From Cyanoderma ruficeps (taxonomy: Eukaryota > Chordata > Aves > Passeriformes > Timaliidae), in the NCBI GenBank assembly GCA_008694505.1, contig VZDJ01006585.1, positions 11,106,232-11,170,231 of the forward strand: a stretch of 64,000 bases of DNA, written 5' to 3'. The position numbers and the translations under genes are program-made. Shown in pieces: positions 48,354 to 61,000 of the stretch. The first letter of the stretch is position 1; each line of letters starts with the position of its first letter. The notes under the pieces were generated by a model. That model saw nothing but the letters and a program-made list of their open reading frames with translations. It did no database searches and had not been told where the DNA came from.

Positions 48354-49757
48354 GTGTAAATTAAAGGTTTAGTGTAACTTAGTTCACTTTTATTCACATT
48401 CATTTTTGCTTATTATTGTTTCTGTGTTTATTTAGTATAGAATATTCATTCCTCTGATTTTTATTTCAGTAATTTCCCTTAGAAATTTCATTTGCATGAA
48501 AAGAAATAAAAAATTACTTTTGATCCAATATCTTGTACTAAATTACCTGTCATGGGTTCCCTTTGTTTCCCCATTTGCTTGGATTTTTTCCCCCAAGATT
48601 TCTTCATTTTGCCTGAAGCATGTCCTTGTTTCCAATGTCTGCTATGTAACTCTTAAGTCCCTCAACACAGTGGGACAGGCCTGGGAATCTGATGCTGTGT
48701 TTACGGCATGAACAACAACTTAATTAAGTCGTGCTTTAGAAATATCATCAGTGCTTTGTTGCTACTATTGCACTTGAGCATGTATCACATTGTTCTGATA
48801 AATGTATTGGGAGAATTGTTTTGTAGTTCATCTTGTTTCTGGAACATTAGTGGCTAAGGACCCTGGACCAAATTGTTTCTATTGCACCACTGAGGATAAT
48901 GCTCTCAGTTCCAAAAAGGAGCACAAAAGATTCAGGACGGGGACCAAAATTTTTCAAGGCAGTGTATAATTTGAATCAGAATTACACCTGCATCACTTTA
49001 ACTGATATATCATATGAATGAGACAGGAGATTTTTTTCCCTGCTTGCTTTAATAATACAGAAAACCCAGCACAAAATTCCTTCTTCCATTCCTCTTTACA
49101 TGCATAGCTAGGGGAAAAAGGAAAACAGAGAATAAAATACTTCATTATGCATTCTATGAAACCTGGACAAGCCTGTTAAATTCAATTGCCTTGCATGCTG
49201 TGTGGTATATTCAGTTGCATCACACAGGTGTAAATTAAACCAGTTGGGCTCAATTCTCCATCAGTTTTCAACAAGTGTAATAGTTTGTACCTTTGTGAAC
49301 TAAAACCAAGGTGAATGTGAACTAACATAAAAAGACATCTTCACAATTACTGTCCTCACATAATGTGAACAGACCACAGTACTAGGAGGATTGAAGTGTC
49401 AGAGACCTAGAAAAAGAAGGTTGAAACTTATATTCAGAGATTGCTTAAATTTCATAAGAAGTTTTAATGCAATAACTTAATAATTGCATGGAAAATTCAT
49501 GGAATTTGGAAATGAGGATGAACAAAAACATGTTCCTAGCACTGTAACAATTGCTAACAGTATAGATATTAATAAAAGGTTTCATGAAATAGAGTTTAGA
49601 CTAGCTTTTACCTTCAGAATTAATTTTCCACAGCTCATCTCTCTTCATATAAAATTTAATAAATTATCTTAAATGTCTGCTTAAAGTTGCTGGTCTAAAT
49701 TCTCATTGCGCATTTTCTGGTTCTTTACATGTTACTGTTCTAGTTGGAATATTAGGC
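48354..49757. other. Unique non-coding DNA
   Basis: No recognised repeat or exon lies between the CR1/ATTTT complex and the next CR1. Confidence 0.65.
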
Positions 49758-50095
49758 TCACAGAATCACAGAATCACACAAGGTTTTAATTTGGAAGGGC
49801 CCTTTAGAGATCATCTAGTCCTAGCCCTCTTCTATAAGAAGGGACATCTTTCACTGGACCAGTCATCCAATCTGATATTGAATATGGCCAGTGACAGAGC
49901 ATGCACAACTTCCCTGGATAACCTATTCTAGCGTGTCACCATACTCATTGTAAAAAGTTTCTTTCTTATATCCAATCTAAAGCTACCTGCTTTCACTTTG
50001 AAATTATTACCCTGTCCTGTCACTACAGACATGTCACTACAGTATAAAGTGTCTCTGTATCTTTTCCATAAACCCTTATGTATTTTCTTTCTTTT
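49758..50095 (-). mobile_element. CR1 3' fragment
   Basis: CACAGAATCACAGAATCACAC marks the tail, followed by TTGGAAGGGCCCTTTAGAGA, CATCTAGTCCTAGCCC, AGTCATCCAATCTGATATTG, CTTCCCTGGATAACC and CTTATATCCAATCTAAAGCT. It differs in wording from the other copies and is a further, older subfamily. It fades out in a T/C-rich stretch near 50095. Confidence 0.9.
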
Positions 50096-50149
50096 TTTTT
50101 TCTTTCTGTCTCTGTAAACCCAGAATGCTCTCTGAAAAAAACAGGGACA

Positions 50150-50940
50150 GAAAAAAATTATAAAAGGTCCAGTTGGGTGCAAAACAGGGCCCTCCAGTGG
50201 GCCTGTCTGGCTGAGTTATGCAGTCTATCCCACTTTATTACATCGTTTCTTAATGACCTCTGTGTAGTCTCACTGTATATCCTATAGGTGCCAATGCTTC
50301 AAGGACTCAGCGCCAGCTACTGGGGGAACTGACATGAGGGGAATTGGTGCCAGCTGCTGGACTCAGAGTGGAGCTGTGAGCACCCCTGTCCCTTGATGTC
50401 TGCCCCTGGAGCCAGTGGCGTCTTGGGATCAACTACAGGAGCCAGCAGCAAATTTATTCTCCAGCCATTGGGGCAGAGGTGGTGCCAGTGCTTAGGGAAA
50501 CCACAAATGTGTGTGTTTGTGAGGCTGGCGAATGAGGTGTGTGTGCCACACTAGTGAACTCCAACCTCTCCCAGCCCAAGAAGAGGAGGAGATGACCATC
50601 TGTGTGACTGCTAAATGTGAGGGCTAGTGGGGATAGTGCTTTGTCTCTGGACATCGTGTAGCCACAGCTCTGGCTGTGTCCTTGTCCACTGTGTGTGTCC
50701 ATGTCTTCATGTGTGTATATCTGTGGTGCTGCATACACTGCCCCAGTTCTTTGGACCACTCCATGATTTCAGAAATTTCTGTTAGCCATTGGCCTGTGTG
50801 AAATGAGTTGGACAGTGAAGCGTCCTTTGACAGTACCAAGAACTCTCTCATGCCTAAAGTGGGGCTGGAATTGCCATACCAGAGACGTTTGCTGCCTGAC
50901 CAAGGAGGGAAACAAGAAATCATCACTCATCCCCTGACAG
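50150..50940 (+). other. GC-richer block next to an LTR, probably retroelement-derived
   Basis: About 790 bases with distinctly higher GC than the flanks. It includes imperfect repeated units around GCCAGCTGCTGG (50320-50440) and TGTGTGTGTCC-type words (50690-50720). A purine-rich AAGGAGGGAAACAAGAAA lies at 50902-50919, shortly before the LTR-like sequence, where a 3' polypurine tract would be expected. No gag, pol or env protein can be read, and the frames on both strands are short. I infer the non-coding part of an ERV insertion, but it could be an unrelated repeat. Confidence 0.35.
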
Positions 50941-51071
50941 TGTTGGAAGATTACTTTCCCGAATTGTAGCCCGAGTGGAGTGATGCCATCGTTACTGGAC
51001 TTTTGAAAAATTCCAGTAGTTACTTACTAGGATTTTGGTCAGAACAGAAATTGACAACAGTCTTGAGACCC

Positions 51072-51077
51072 TATAAA
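51072..51077 (+). promoter_or_regulatory. TATA box of LTR family D
   Basis: TATAAA within CCCTATAAATGG is the best-preserved promoter element in the window. Transcription would start about 25-30 bases downstream on the + strand. Whether it is active cannot be told from sequence. Confidence 0.5.
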
Positions 51078-51372
51078 TGGTGGTCCTTAGCAAGGTTGTT
51101 TGAGCTCTCCTGGACAACATCAGGCTGTTTCTACCACTTCCCTCTGAACAGTATGCAACCAATTTCTCAGGTTTGAAAGGTTTAGAGAACTATCACTGAA
51201 AGTTAATCATGTGGCCTTGACTGATACACCTACTCCTTAGGGCTCATGCTCCATTCACTGAGATGACATTAATGTCAAAGACATTAAATGTATTTCACTG
51301 AACTTGGGGGGAATTTTTAACAGGTGTACCTTGGTATTTTTATGTATAATCATCTTTGTGTGTGCACATTGA

Positions 51373-51378
51373 ATTAAA
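51373..51378 (+). promoter_or_regulatory. ATTAAA poly(A) signal of LTR family D
   Basis: ATTAAA lies about 300 bases after the TATA box, as expected for the end of the R region. It is the common variant of AATAAA. Confidence 0.4.
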
Positions 51379-51500
51379 CACCCTAGAGCATATATAGCAT
51401 GAATGCTACCCTCTTGAATTTATAATTAAGTTACTGCTGTAAATGTATTAAATACTATGGAATCAGTTTGGAAATGTTAAATTACTCAACAATTAATACA

Positions 51501-54500
51501 GCCAGATGGAAGTTTCCTCCTCTTTATATAACCATGTTTTCATCAGCAAATTAAAGTTATACTTTCTTTGCTCATTTTTCTCCCCAGTTTCTTCTTGCTA
51601 GTGCTTCAACCTCGACAGCAGAGACAGAGAAATGTTTTCTCAAGAGTTCATGTGAACTTACATTCAGTACAAATACCTGAGGAACAAGATCTGCAATCAG
51701 CTTCAAGGTGAAGCTGTTGAGAGGGCCCTAAACCTTTCTTACATTGTGAGAAACTACTAAGATCACTACAAAAAGTACTACTTAGTTAAGAGAGTAACTA
51801 CAAGAAGATGATTTTCTCCTCTCTATTGATCCTGCATTTCTTCCTATACCGGTGATCTACATTCTGTAAAAATTCTATTATTTCTCTGTTGACTCTGCAA
51901 AAGGATAGATGAGATTGCTGTACACAGAATATTTAGCTGGTGAAAATCTGACAAGTGATTACAAGAATAACTCTAAAGTTCCCACTCTTTAGTATCTAAA
52001 GATAGCTGTTCTGATTTCAAGAAGCGGAGTTTTCTAGGTGTGATAGCTCCCTAGGATCCATTAAAAAAGTCTAAAAAAAAGTCAAGGTATTTGTCCAATG
52101 TCTCCATGGGTAAATGTACAAAAGTCCTATTACTAGTCTAATTTTGACTCTGCCTCAGGTAGCATTTTTGTTACCAGACAAAGAGTTAATAATTGAAATC
52201 TGGGGGGTCTTATTGTCTTGAAGATTACCATGTCAGACAGACATTGCAATACATTCTGAATACATTGCATCCATTCTTTGATAGTAGCCATTATTCCTTA
52301 AGGCATAACATTTGTATTTAGGGTTGACTAGTACTAGGCTATCTTTCAAACTGACTTAACAAGGGGAATGTGTTTGGGGAACTTGGGGCCCATGTAAGTT
52401 ATATTTCCTTTATGATTCCTGCAATTGTTTCCCTGAAAGGCATAAATATTCTACAGTCTGTCAGGGTAATAAGAATACATATCCACTGCAGTTATGTGAG
52501 CAGAACCCATGTGCACAAAATAACATGCCAAAAAGGAATTTTTATGTAAACAAATTTGAACAATTTTCCTTTGTAATTAACCAACAACATATCTAGTTTC
52601 AATATCTCAGACTCCAAAAAGACTGCACTAGCAAAATTATAAAGAGTAGTTCATGTCTGAATTTGCTACGCAGATTATGATATAGTTTTGGGGTTTTTTT
52701 ACTAAAAACATGATATAAAATATGAAAGTATTTAAGCCACGTGATGTTAAATAATGTTATTTTTTCCTTTTCCGCAATAGATTTTTGCAGTAGAAACATC
52801 CACAATGCTTTTAAGAGCAGCTTATTTCTTCCGCTGCTTGGATTTATTTCATGTAACTTACAATGTGTGCACTGTAGAAGTCTCTGTGAGAGCTGGTATC
52901 CCTGCCATCCTCTTGTACTCAATGAAGGAAAATAGCTATGTATATGTTGCACTATGTTTTATTTGGTTCAGACCTCTAAATCAGGTACACAATCTAAGAG
53001 TACCTATTTCTCTGTATTAGCTACAATGGGAGACTGACTCCACAGAGTAACTTAGAATGGTGTATAAATGTTTGTATCTTTTTTATCCTGTGAAGTACCT
53101 ACCTTGTAAAAAACATTATATACACCTATTCTATACTTACAACACCAGCTCTGCAGAGAACTGGCAATTGTCTCAATATGTGCCATGTAAAGTCTTGAGC
53201 TGCAGTAAACAGTTTTAGGCACCATAGGTAATAATAATATAGTTATAAGTAGCACTAATACTAAAATAAATAGGTATGGAAAAACATTGCCTCCCATAAT
53301 ATATATTGGAATAAAGGGTCAAGGAAAAAAAAAAAAGCTAAATATATTAAGATAACAAGTTGTCTGAAGTTCTCATTGATAGGAGTGCATAATGTTGTTA
53401 GATGGATTTATGGAAATAGATAAATGACACACCAGAGATAAAAAAAGAAAAGGTGGAGCAATCCTATTGATCACGGGGATGAAAAATACTTGTTAGGATG
53501 TTCTGTCAAAAAAATTGCATTTTTATAACATTAAGTCTGTTTTTCTTTAGGAGACTGAATTTTATGTCAACAAGCCTATAGGGCATTTCTGTAAATCAAC
53601 AGACTCTAAAAAGAAATGTAGTTTTGAAATTTGTGTCATTGTTTTGTCTTTCAGACTGATTCTCATTTCAGCTTTATGTTTGGCCAAAAGCATGAAAATA
53701 ATTCTTTCAAATTGGAGGATTGCATCCTTTTAAGGAATGTTAGGTGACTATTTTCTGGAGTTTCTTATGACCTAAGTGGTCATGTTAGAAGCTTATGCTT
53801 CTTTGAAGCACAAAACCAGAATTTTCTTAGCTTTGTTTCCTACTATGCAAATAATATACACCCATTTTTCATCATTAGTATTATATTCACTTCACAGGCA
53901 CTATAATAGCAGTAGATTAAAATATTGCAGTATCAGCACTTAAAAAGTTATGTTTCAATAAAAAAAAATTAACAGTCATTTTGCAAAGGTAATTTTTTTA
54001 ATTTATATATCCAGTTTGAAGGATGTTTCTAAATATTTTATTTTCATTAAAATTGACCAGAAAACAAAGCCCCTATTAATTGTGGTATTAACCTTATGAG
54101 GATAATTTCTCCTTTTTACACCTCGTGATTCGTGGATCCTGAAAAAGTTTCATTTCTTGCACATAGTGCAGTGCTATTAGCACCATAGGGTATTCCAAAG
54201 CATTAGTTGTTACAACACACTGTAGCAATTACTAAAATTATATGATGCTTTTTTTTCCCTTATTTTTTCTTTTAAGCTGTCTGGACAGATCTCATGGATG
54301 CATTCAAATGTACACCAGGGAATGTTTGCAAAGCTTTTATGGTATGCTTCAAGCAGCTACACAATTTTTGGTTTCAAGAGAGAGCTTTGCCCTGAAGGGT
54401 AAATCCTTTAGAGTTAAGAAAAGAGGGAACACAAGGACTCAGGGAAAAAAAAAAAAAAAAGTTTTGCAAAGCTAGAGAACGATTAGTACAAAGGAAGGAG

Positions 54501-57500
54501 GAGGAGACATCTGTTGATTAAATGATTTTTAGAGATAATTAAGTGCATTCATCCAGAAATAACAAACATTAGACATCATTTGCAGGCACACATTACTTTC
54601 TTGAAAACAAGAGAATTAAACACAACCTAAAAAATAATCAGCAGCTTGGGGGCAGTCAAAACTCTGTCACAGACATGACCTTCCAGATTTTGCACAACCT
54701 TTAATGCAATAGTAGTAGCGACCAAGTGCTGAAAGCTAGATTAATAGGGTATAAACATAGGTATAGGAAGCTGAAATGAAACAATACTTTTTCAAAATAT
54801 TGATCAACTTTTCATTTCACAAGTAATCAATCAATATCCACCAATAATACCACATAGTTTCATTTATTTCATGTGATTCTCACCTCAAGAACTTCACATC
54901 TATTTTTCAAAATGTTAGGTATTTTTGTAAATAATTCATCCTGCTGAGAAGCTTATGATACTTTGTCAAATATGACAGATATATGAAGAAGAATTCAAGG
55001 ACAAAATACAGTGATTCAGAGAAGTGATGTTCTGTGAACTACAGTTAGGGCTACTATATGGATTAAGGAGCAAAGAATAAACAGAAAGGCATTAATGTGA
55101 CATTTATGCCACCTTAATAATTTCTACTTGGATGCATTTGATACTTTTTTTACACTGTGACAACAAATTGACAAAAAATAGTTCTTTCTTCAAGGGGAAG
55201 TACTTCTGGTCAGAGTGTTTTTTGGGAGTTCATGTTTCAGAGTTATCACCTGGAATCTACTTTCCAGGGACCTGAGACATTTGAAATAGTTACTGTTGCA
55301 ACCAAGTTTCAGCCTGCAGAAAAAACGTACCAGAAATTTTCACCTTTGCTTTTCATTCCTGTCCCTCTGTAAACTTATTTATGCTTCTCTAAATCTTTGA
55401 CTCTGGGCTTCATCTTCTGTTTCTGTTGGTTGCACAGAGAGCACCGATGAGGAACTGGAAACATGCACACACACGAAACCAACAAATGCATTTATACATT
55501 TATATGTAGCTAAAACTTAATCTCTATACCTTATACATTTTCTATATGCAAAGCTAGTTTGGGATTGGGTTCTATGAAGTAAGACATTGTTTTCTTTTAA
55601 ATAGAATATATTTATGGATGTGTTTGACCAAGGTACACTCTTGGGGGATGAGTTTGACCCTAGCCGAGTAGCTACTGACTTTTTCCCTACTGGTGCTTTA
55701 TGAGAAAATGTGATGAGTTGACCTTGGCTGGCTGCCAGGTGCCCAACAAGCAGCTCTATCAATCCTACTCCATCAATAGGACAGAGAGAAAATAAGATAA
55801 AAACTTGTTGAGATAAGACAGGGAGATCTCTGCTTTAGCACCTGGAGCACTTCCTCACCATCTGTCTTCAGTGACCTTGTTCTCACATATTCTCAGTCCT
55901 CTGTCCCAGCTGCTGGTATGCAGTGTTGTTCACCATTTCTTAAATATGTTATGTCAAACGTTCTGCAACATCAGATTTGGCCAGCAGCAAGTCCATCTTG
56001 GAGCCAGCTGGAACTGGCTTTGGAACATGGAAGAAGTTTCAGGTGTCTTCTCACCAGAAACCACACTTGTATCCCATCCACCTGTTGCCAAAATCTTGCC
56101 ACAAAAAACCAAATACATAAAGTAAAAAAGCCACAGATTGCAATGAGCAGATGAACTTATGAGACAGGTCACTCCCGATATTAGACACAACTAAGGTTTA
56201 CAGAATCAGCAGCAACCCATGCAGACACTGTTTAGCAAGGCTGAAGGAATTGTCACACCATAAGCAGTAAGCTACAGAGACATTTTTCTCACAGTTAGAT
56301 TGGCCAGAATCATATCAGGGGTTTATTTATTTGTTTGTTTAACTTGAACTTCTCCAAAAGTTCCTGAAAAACAAGAAGTAAATGTAGTACTGATAAGGAA
56401 GCTGCCAATCTTGGTACAAGAAGCTACAGAAAATCCAAGAAGATTTTCCCGTGCATATCCTGTGTATCCAAAAGACTTGAGGAGTAAGAAATAAGGTAGG
56501 AAAGTGCTGGCACTCAACACATTACCAAGTACTCCAATAGATTCCAGGCTTGCAGCCCCTGAGCTTCATGAGAAGACATAAAATAGGCCATATGCTAAAT
56601 AGTGTGAGCTAATTCTTCAACTAAATCAGTTTTTAAATGAACTAAAGGATTTTTTTATCTCTCAGCCGTAAGAAATATGACTAGTCCTATTCCCTAAACC
56701 TAAACATTTCTGTGTATACACATGGCAATTTTACATAGTTTGGTAGATAGTTTTGCATATGTGCATGTTTATTTACCTGAGTTGCTTCAGCTAATGAAAT
56801 GCTACTGTAGGTAGAACATAGAACTTCTAATTTAGGTACACTCTTGTAGTAAAAAAAATAAGATGCCTGAAAGAATAGGAGTAATTAAATTCTCTGCAGA
56901 AGTAGTGAAAATCATGTTCTGAATAAGAACTGATAAGAAATGATAGTCATAAACATCCTGTTCACCTGCCTGAATCAGTTTTTCTCATCACCTTCAGAGG
57001 ATAAGACTTAATCAACAGGGACTTTTCTTTCTAATAGAAAAAAAAACCTCAAACCCCCAAATGAATTAAAACAGAAGCTGAAAATAGCATCTGAACCTAT
57101 CTTTTTTTTTTTTTTTTGTAATCTCTACAAATTGTTCCATCCCTCTGTGTGAGCCTTAACTGGTATAAAGTCAGCTTGCATTCCTCCTAACTCCATTACA
57201 GGCCCATCCGTAACAGCACAGTGACCTGCCTTCAAAAAATGTAAGATCTCCTGCTGAGGATACCCCTCAGATTGGTTGTCACAGAAGCATTGCAGGAGAT
57301 GAAAGTTCAAAGTCATTCTATCTGACAGGGTCAAAAACAAGCTTACAAATTCCTACTTAATTCTTAAGCTATGTGACACCTATCAAATGAGACATGTTTA
57401 CACACAAATTTGACAGTGTCAAATACACATAGGTGTTGGGGTTTCTTGGTGGTCTTGGGTCATGCATCTGAGTTATATTTGAGTCCCAATGTGAAGAGAA

Positions 57501-57988
57501 GTACCTTTCCCCAAAAACAGGCACTTGTAAGCAGGCATAACAAATCATTGGCAAGTGAGCAACCAGGCTAAGAAGAAGAGTACGTAATGAATGTCAGGGT
57601 AAAGCAGTCCTAGAAAGTAGGTAAACTCAAATGCTGTGTGGCGTCAAATTGTGACTGAATTCTAATTATTGTGGGGGGTTTTTTGTTTGTTTTTTTGTTT
57701 GTTTGTTTTTTGTTTGTTTTTTGTTTGTTTTTAATTGAACTCCATGACAGGAACAATCTTGTCCTCCTATTTGGAATTACAAGACGATTTAAGCACTCCA
57801 TATTTCTTACTTGATTCAGCCTTAACATATACTTGGGTTTGGCTTAATACTCCCTCCATCTCTAGTATCTGTGTCATGAGCTTAAGAGATTAGAAGCGCT
57901 TTGATTTCAAATAGCCTTTTTTTTTTTTTGTGCCTTTCACATCTGCACAGAACTGTGCCATGTACTTATGCCTTGCCCTGTTTGATTT
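51501..57988. other. Unique AT-rich non-coding DNA
   Basis: No recognised transposon, RNA gene or exon in 6.5 kb. Simple features are poly-A runs (about 53324-53335, 54447-54462), a poly-T (57102-57118) and the GTTT tract at 57671-57732. Open frames stay below 120 codons and lack domains. Confidence 0.65.
57671..57732 (-). repeat. (GTTT)n tract, minus-strand equivalent of the A/C-rich tracts
   Basis: GGGGGGTTTTTTGTTTGTTT and further GTTT units for about 60 bases. On the minus strand it is an A/C-only tract like those at 13.9 and 17.2 kb. Confidence 0.85.
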
Positions 57989-58053
57989 ATATAGTCTCAC
58001 CAATTTTCCCAACACAATTAATATAGTCTCACCAGCATTTCCCCAACACAATT
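57989..58053 (+). repeat. 32-bp tandem duplication, two diverged copies
   Basis: 57989-58020 and 58021-58053 both read ATATAGTCTCACCA, then TTTCCC or TTTCCCC, then AACACAATT. They differ by a few bases in the middle and one indel. It is a small slippage-type duplication of no evident function. Confidence 0.85.
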
Positions 58054-61000
58054 GCAGTCTAATACATCAGATAGAAGACTTGGAAATTTCTGATTTTCAT
58101 ATCAACTTTGACTTCTAATTTCATCATATTGTTTTCCTCCTACTTATACAATTTTCCTGTGATCCTTTACATTTCTATCTCTGGTATGTACCTTTTTGAG
58201 TGATAGCCAGGGGATTATCATGCAGTTTTTGCTCTTAGCAAATCTGTGAATGCTAACATTCTTTTAATCTCTGCTTATCTTAAATCAAATCAGGTTAATT
58301 CCCTGGCTACTTTAGTTGCTTCATTCTTTTCAAGTCAATGTACTCCTAGTTAAGAAGTGGCCAAATATGAATGCAGACTTGAATCTTATCACTATATATT
58401 TAAAGTAGATTTGTGAGATAGATAGGTTCTGAATCAATGAACAAAGACTTCACAATGAGACATCAGTCAAGATGACATATTAAGAAGTTTACTTTAGTTA
58501 CTGAAAAATTTACATTTGTCTACAAAATGAGAAGAATCCATCTTATACTTAAGAACAGCAACACAGAAGAGAAGCAGATAAATCAGACTTGATGTCTTTT
58601 AAATCCTGTAATCTACAGAATTTGAAGGAGTATCTTATCTATAAACTTCAAGGATTAAAAAAAAAAAAAGTAAGCCATACATTAGATAGCAATCAAAACT
58701 ACAGAAATGGGAGAATACCACTATAAATTGCAAGAGTTTTGCTATAGAAGGATTTTGGAAATGTTTCTGAACCACATGAATTTATGAAATGGACCTAATT
58801 AAATAGCTCTCTTTTGTCACCACTGCCTGAATCAGAACTAAAGTTCAAAAGATATGAGTAAGTTAGCTACTTCCCAACATTTAATTCCATAAAAAGACAT
58901 CTCACACCTCCAGAAATTCTAGTCCCATTCAAAAAGGAAAAATAACTGTTAAAATTTGTTTAATTCCTAAATGAAAATATTTATATGTATAAACAAATTC
59001 TTCCAGAGTAGATGTAAACTTTTATATAGCTACTGTTCAGTTTTCTATACCATATCAGTAACTGACACATTTGAGAAGTGTTAAAATCGAGGATTTATTT
59101 ACATCTCTTTTTCATACCTACACATAAAGAATCCTGTTTGCAAACCAATACTTTTTTTTACAATATCAGACTAAACCTAGAAGCCTAGTAAATATTTTTT
59201 ACCATTTGGATCCCACAAACACATGTAACATGTAAATACACATAACCATGTAAACATATAGGCCGTATATAAATGTATGTAAACTACATCTGAAATATGC
59301 ATGCATTTTGGTACACCAACAATATTTTATAGACATATCACTTACAAATTGTATACATATTTAAATGAATAGCATCAAAAAACAGATATTTTTCACTCTT
59401 GAAAATGTTGTGATGCAGGGACATACCTGTGACCAGTCTTCTAATGAATTTAATCTCATAAAACCCAAGCATTATTCATTTCAGCATAGTAAACGCTTTT
59501 TCTATAATGGATATGTAATTGGTACTAAATGAACTATGCTGATGGCTGTGCTTTGTTTGCTTATATATTTTTCAAAGGTGTGGAGAATAAAATCCACTCT
59601 TTATGACCTTTTTCTTTGTTTAAACCTGCTAATCAGTAATGCAAACCAATGACAATTAGTGTATTTTATCTTGTTTATTGTCAGGATTTTATTTTCATTT
59701 TGGCTGAGACCACAGATTATTTCTGTGTCTACAACTGAATAGTCCTTACACAGTAAGAGCTTTGACTTAACTCAGCCCTAGGCCAGATTGGATTCAATCT
59801 CACGGAAAAGGGAAGATTTGTAGACCACTCTCAGTCCAAAATTATCGGAGTGACACACTTCCAGTTACTGGTTATAAAACCTGATTATTTTACTGCCATT
59901 TCTATAGAGAAATAGAAGTTTTTTCAATCATTCAGCGAAAATGTTCACTTTTATGAAACATTAGTGACATTTTTAATTGAAGCGATTACTTTTATTAACC
60001 AGTTCTAGTGTTCAAATGAAGACGTACCTCGTAGAACACACCTGAAGCAGAAAACAAGCAGAACAGACACAAAAGACGAAATTAATTAAACCAAAATTAA
60101 TGTTCCATCAGAGTAACCATTTACAAAATAATTAGAGCATTCATCCAACATTTTGCAAATATTTCCTCTTCCACCTAACAAGTATTTGAATATAGATCTT
60201 ACTTGTCTGATAATAAACATTAAAAATAAGCTGCATTTCTCTTACTAATGCAGTCATGTGGTGCTTCCATATTTGATTACACTGTTTCACAGTTATAGAC
60301 TGTACACAGTCTATCTCACATATTCCAGCTTCATGTGTTTGTACACAACATCATGAAGAGACATAATTGAGGAGATTTTTTTTTCAAATGTATTTGCTTT
60401 CAGTTTGGATAAAAACCATTTATGCACAATCTCACCTTCTGAAAGACTAAGGTAATGAAAAAAAAATAGAAAATACATTCAATTACTCTAATAAGTCTGC
60501 TGCCCAAGTCACTCCTTTCTTTTGGTTTTGGGCATGTATAACTCATACTGAGTCCCCTGGGAACATTGTGTGAGTAAAAGCTGAAAAAGTAAACTCTACA
60601 GTAATTGAAGCCAGTGGAAAGTTTTCTAATTATTTTATTTGAATTTAGATCAAGCCTTTAAAGAAGATGACCATTAAGTATTTTATTACTTAGCTTTTAT
60701 GTACAGAGACATAAGCAGAGCCTTCAGTCCAAATGAGACATTCAGTTTCACTTGGTGATTCATGGAGGTAGTTCATGTTGCATTATCACAAAAATAACTA
60801 ACAGTTCAGAGTAATGAAATATTTATTTTCTCAAAGTTGCCCATGACTAGAAACAAAAGCTTAATCATGAGTATCCTACAACTTACTTAAATATTGCTAG
60901 CCAGCTATTGGAGCTGGGTTGCAATGAATTTACTGGCTCCCATTTCATCACAGTCCTGCCTTGTAATCAAATTAGCAAATGAATGTTTCATTCCTCCAAA

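Larger units (their letters stand above)
50941..51500 (+). mobile_element. Probable LTR, avian ERV family D
   Basis: The sequence contains a TATA box in a good context (GACCCTATAAATGGTGGTCC) and, about 300 bases on, an ATTAAA signal, in the order U3-R-U5 on the + strand. I recall the blocks TTACTTACTAGGATTTTGGT, AGCTCTCCTGGACAACATC and TCTTGAATTTATAATTAAG from passerine LTRs. It may run from TGTTGGAAGATT to AATACA; the flanks GACAG and GCCAG would then be a 5-bp duplication with one mismatch. Boundaries are uncertain, and the GC-rich block to the left may belong to the same insertion. Confidence 0.55.

Noticed and set aside
50454..50926. Minus-strand frames of about 100 codons
   Set aside because: Rich in His, Thr and Ser from GT-rich DNA, overlapping in different frames, with no domain and no splice context.
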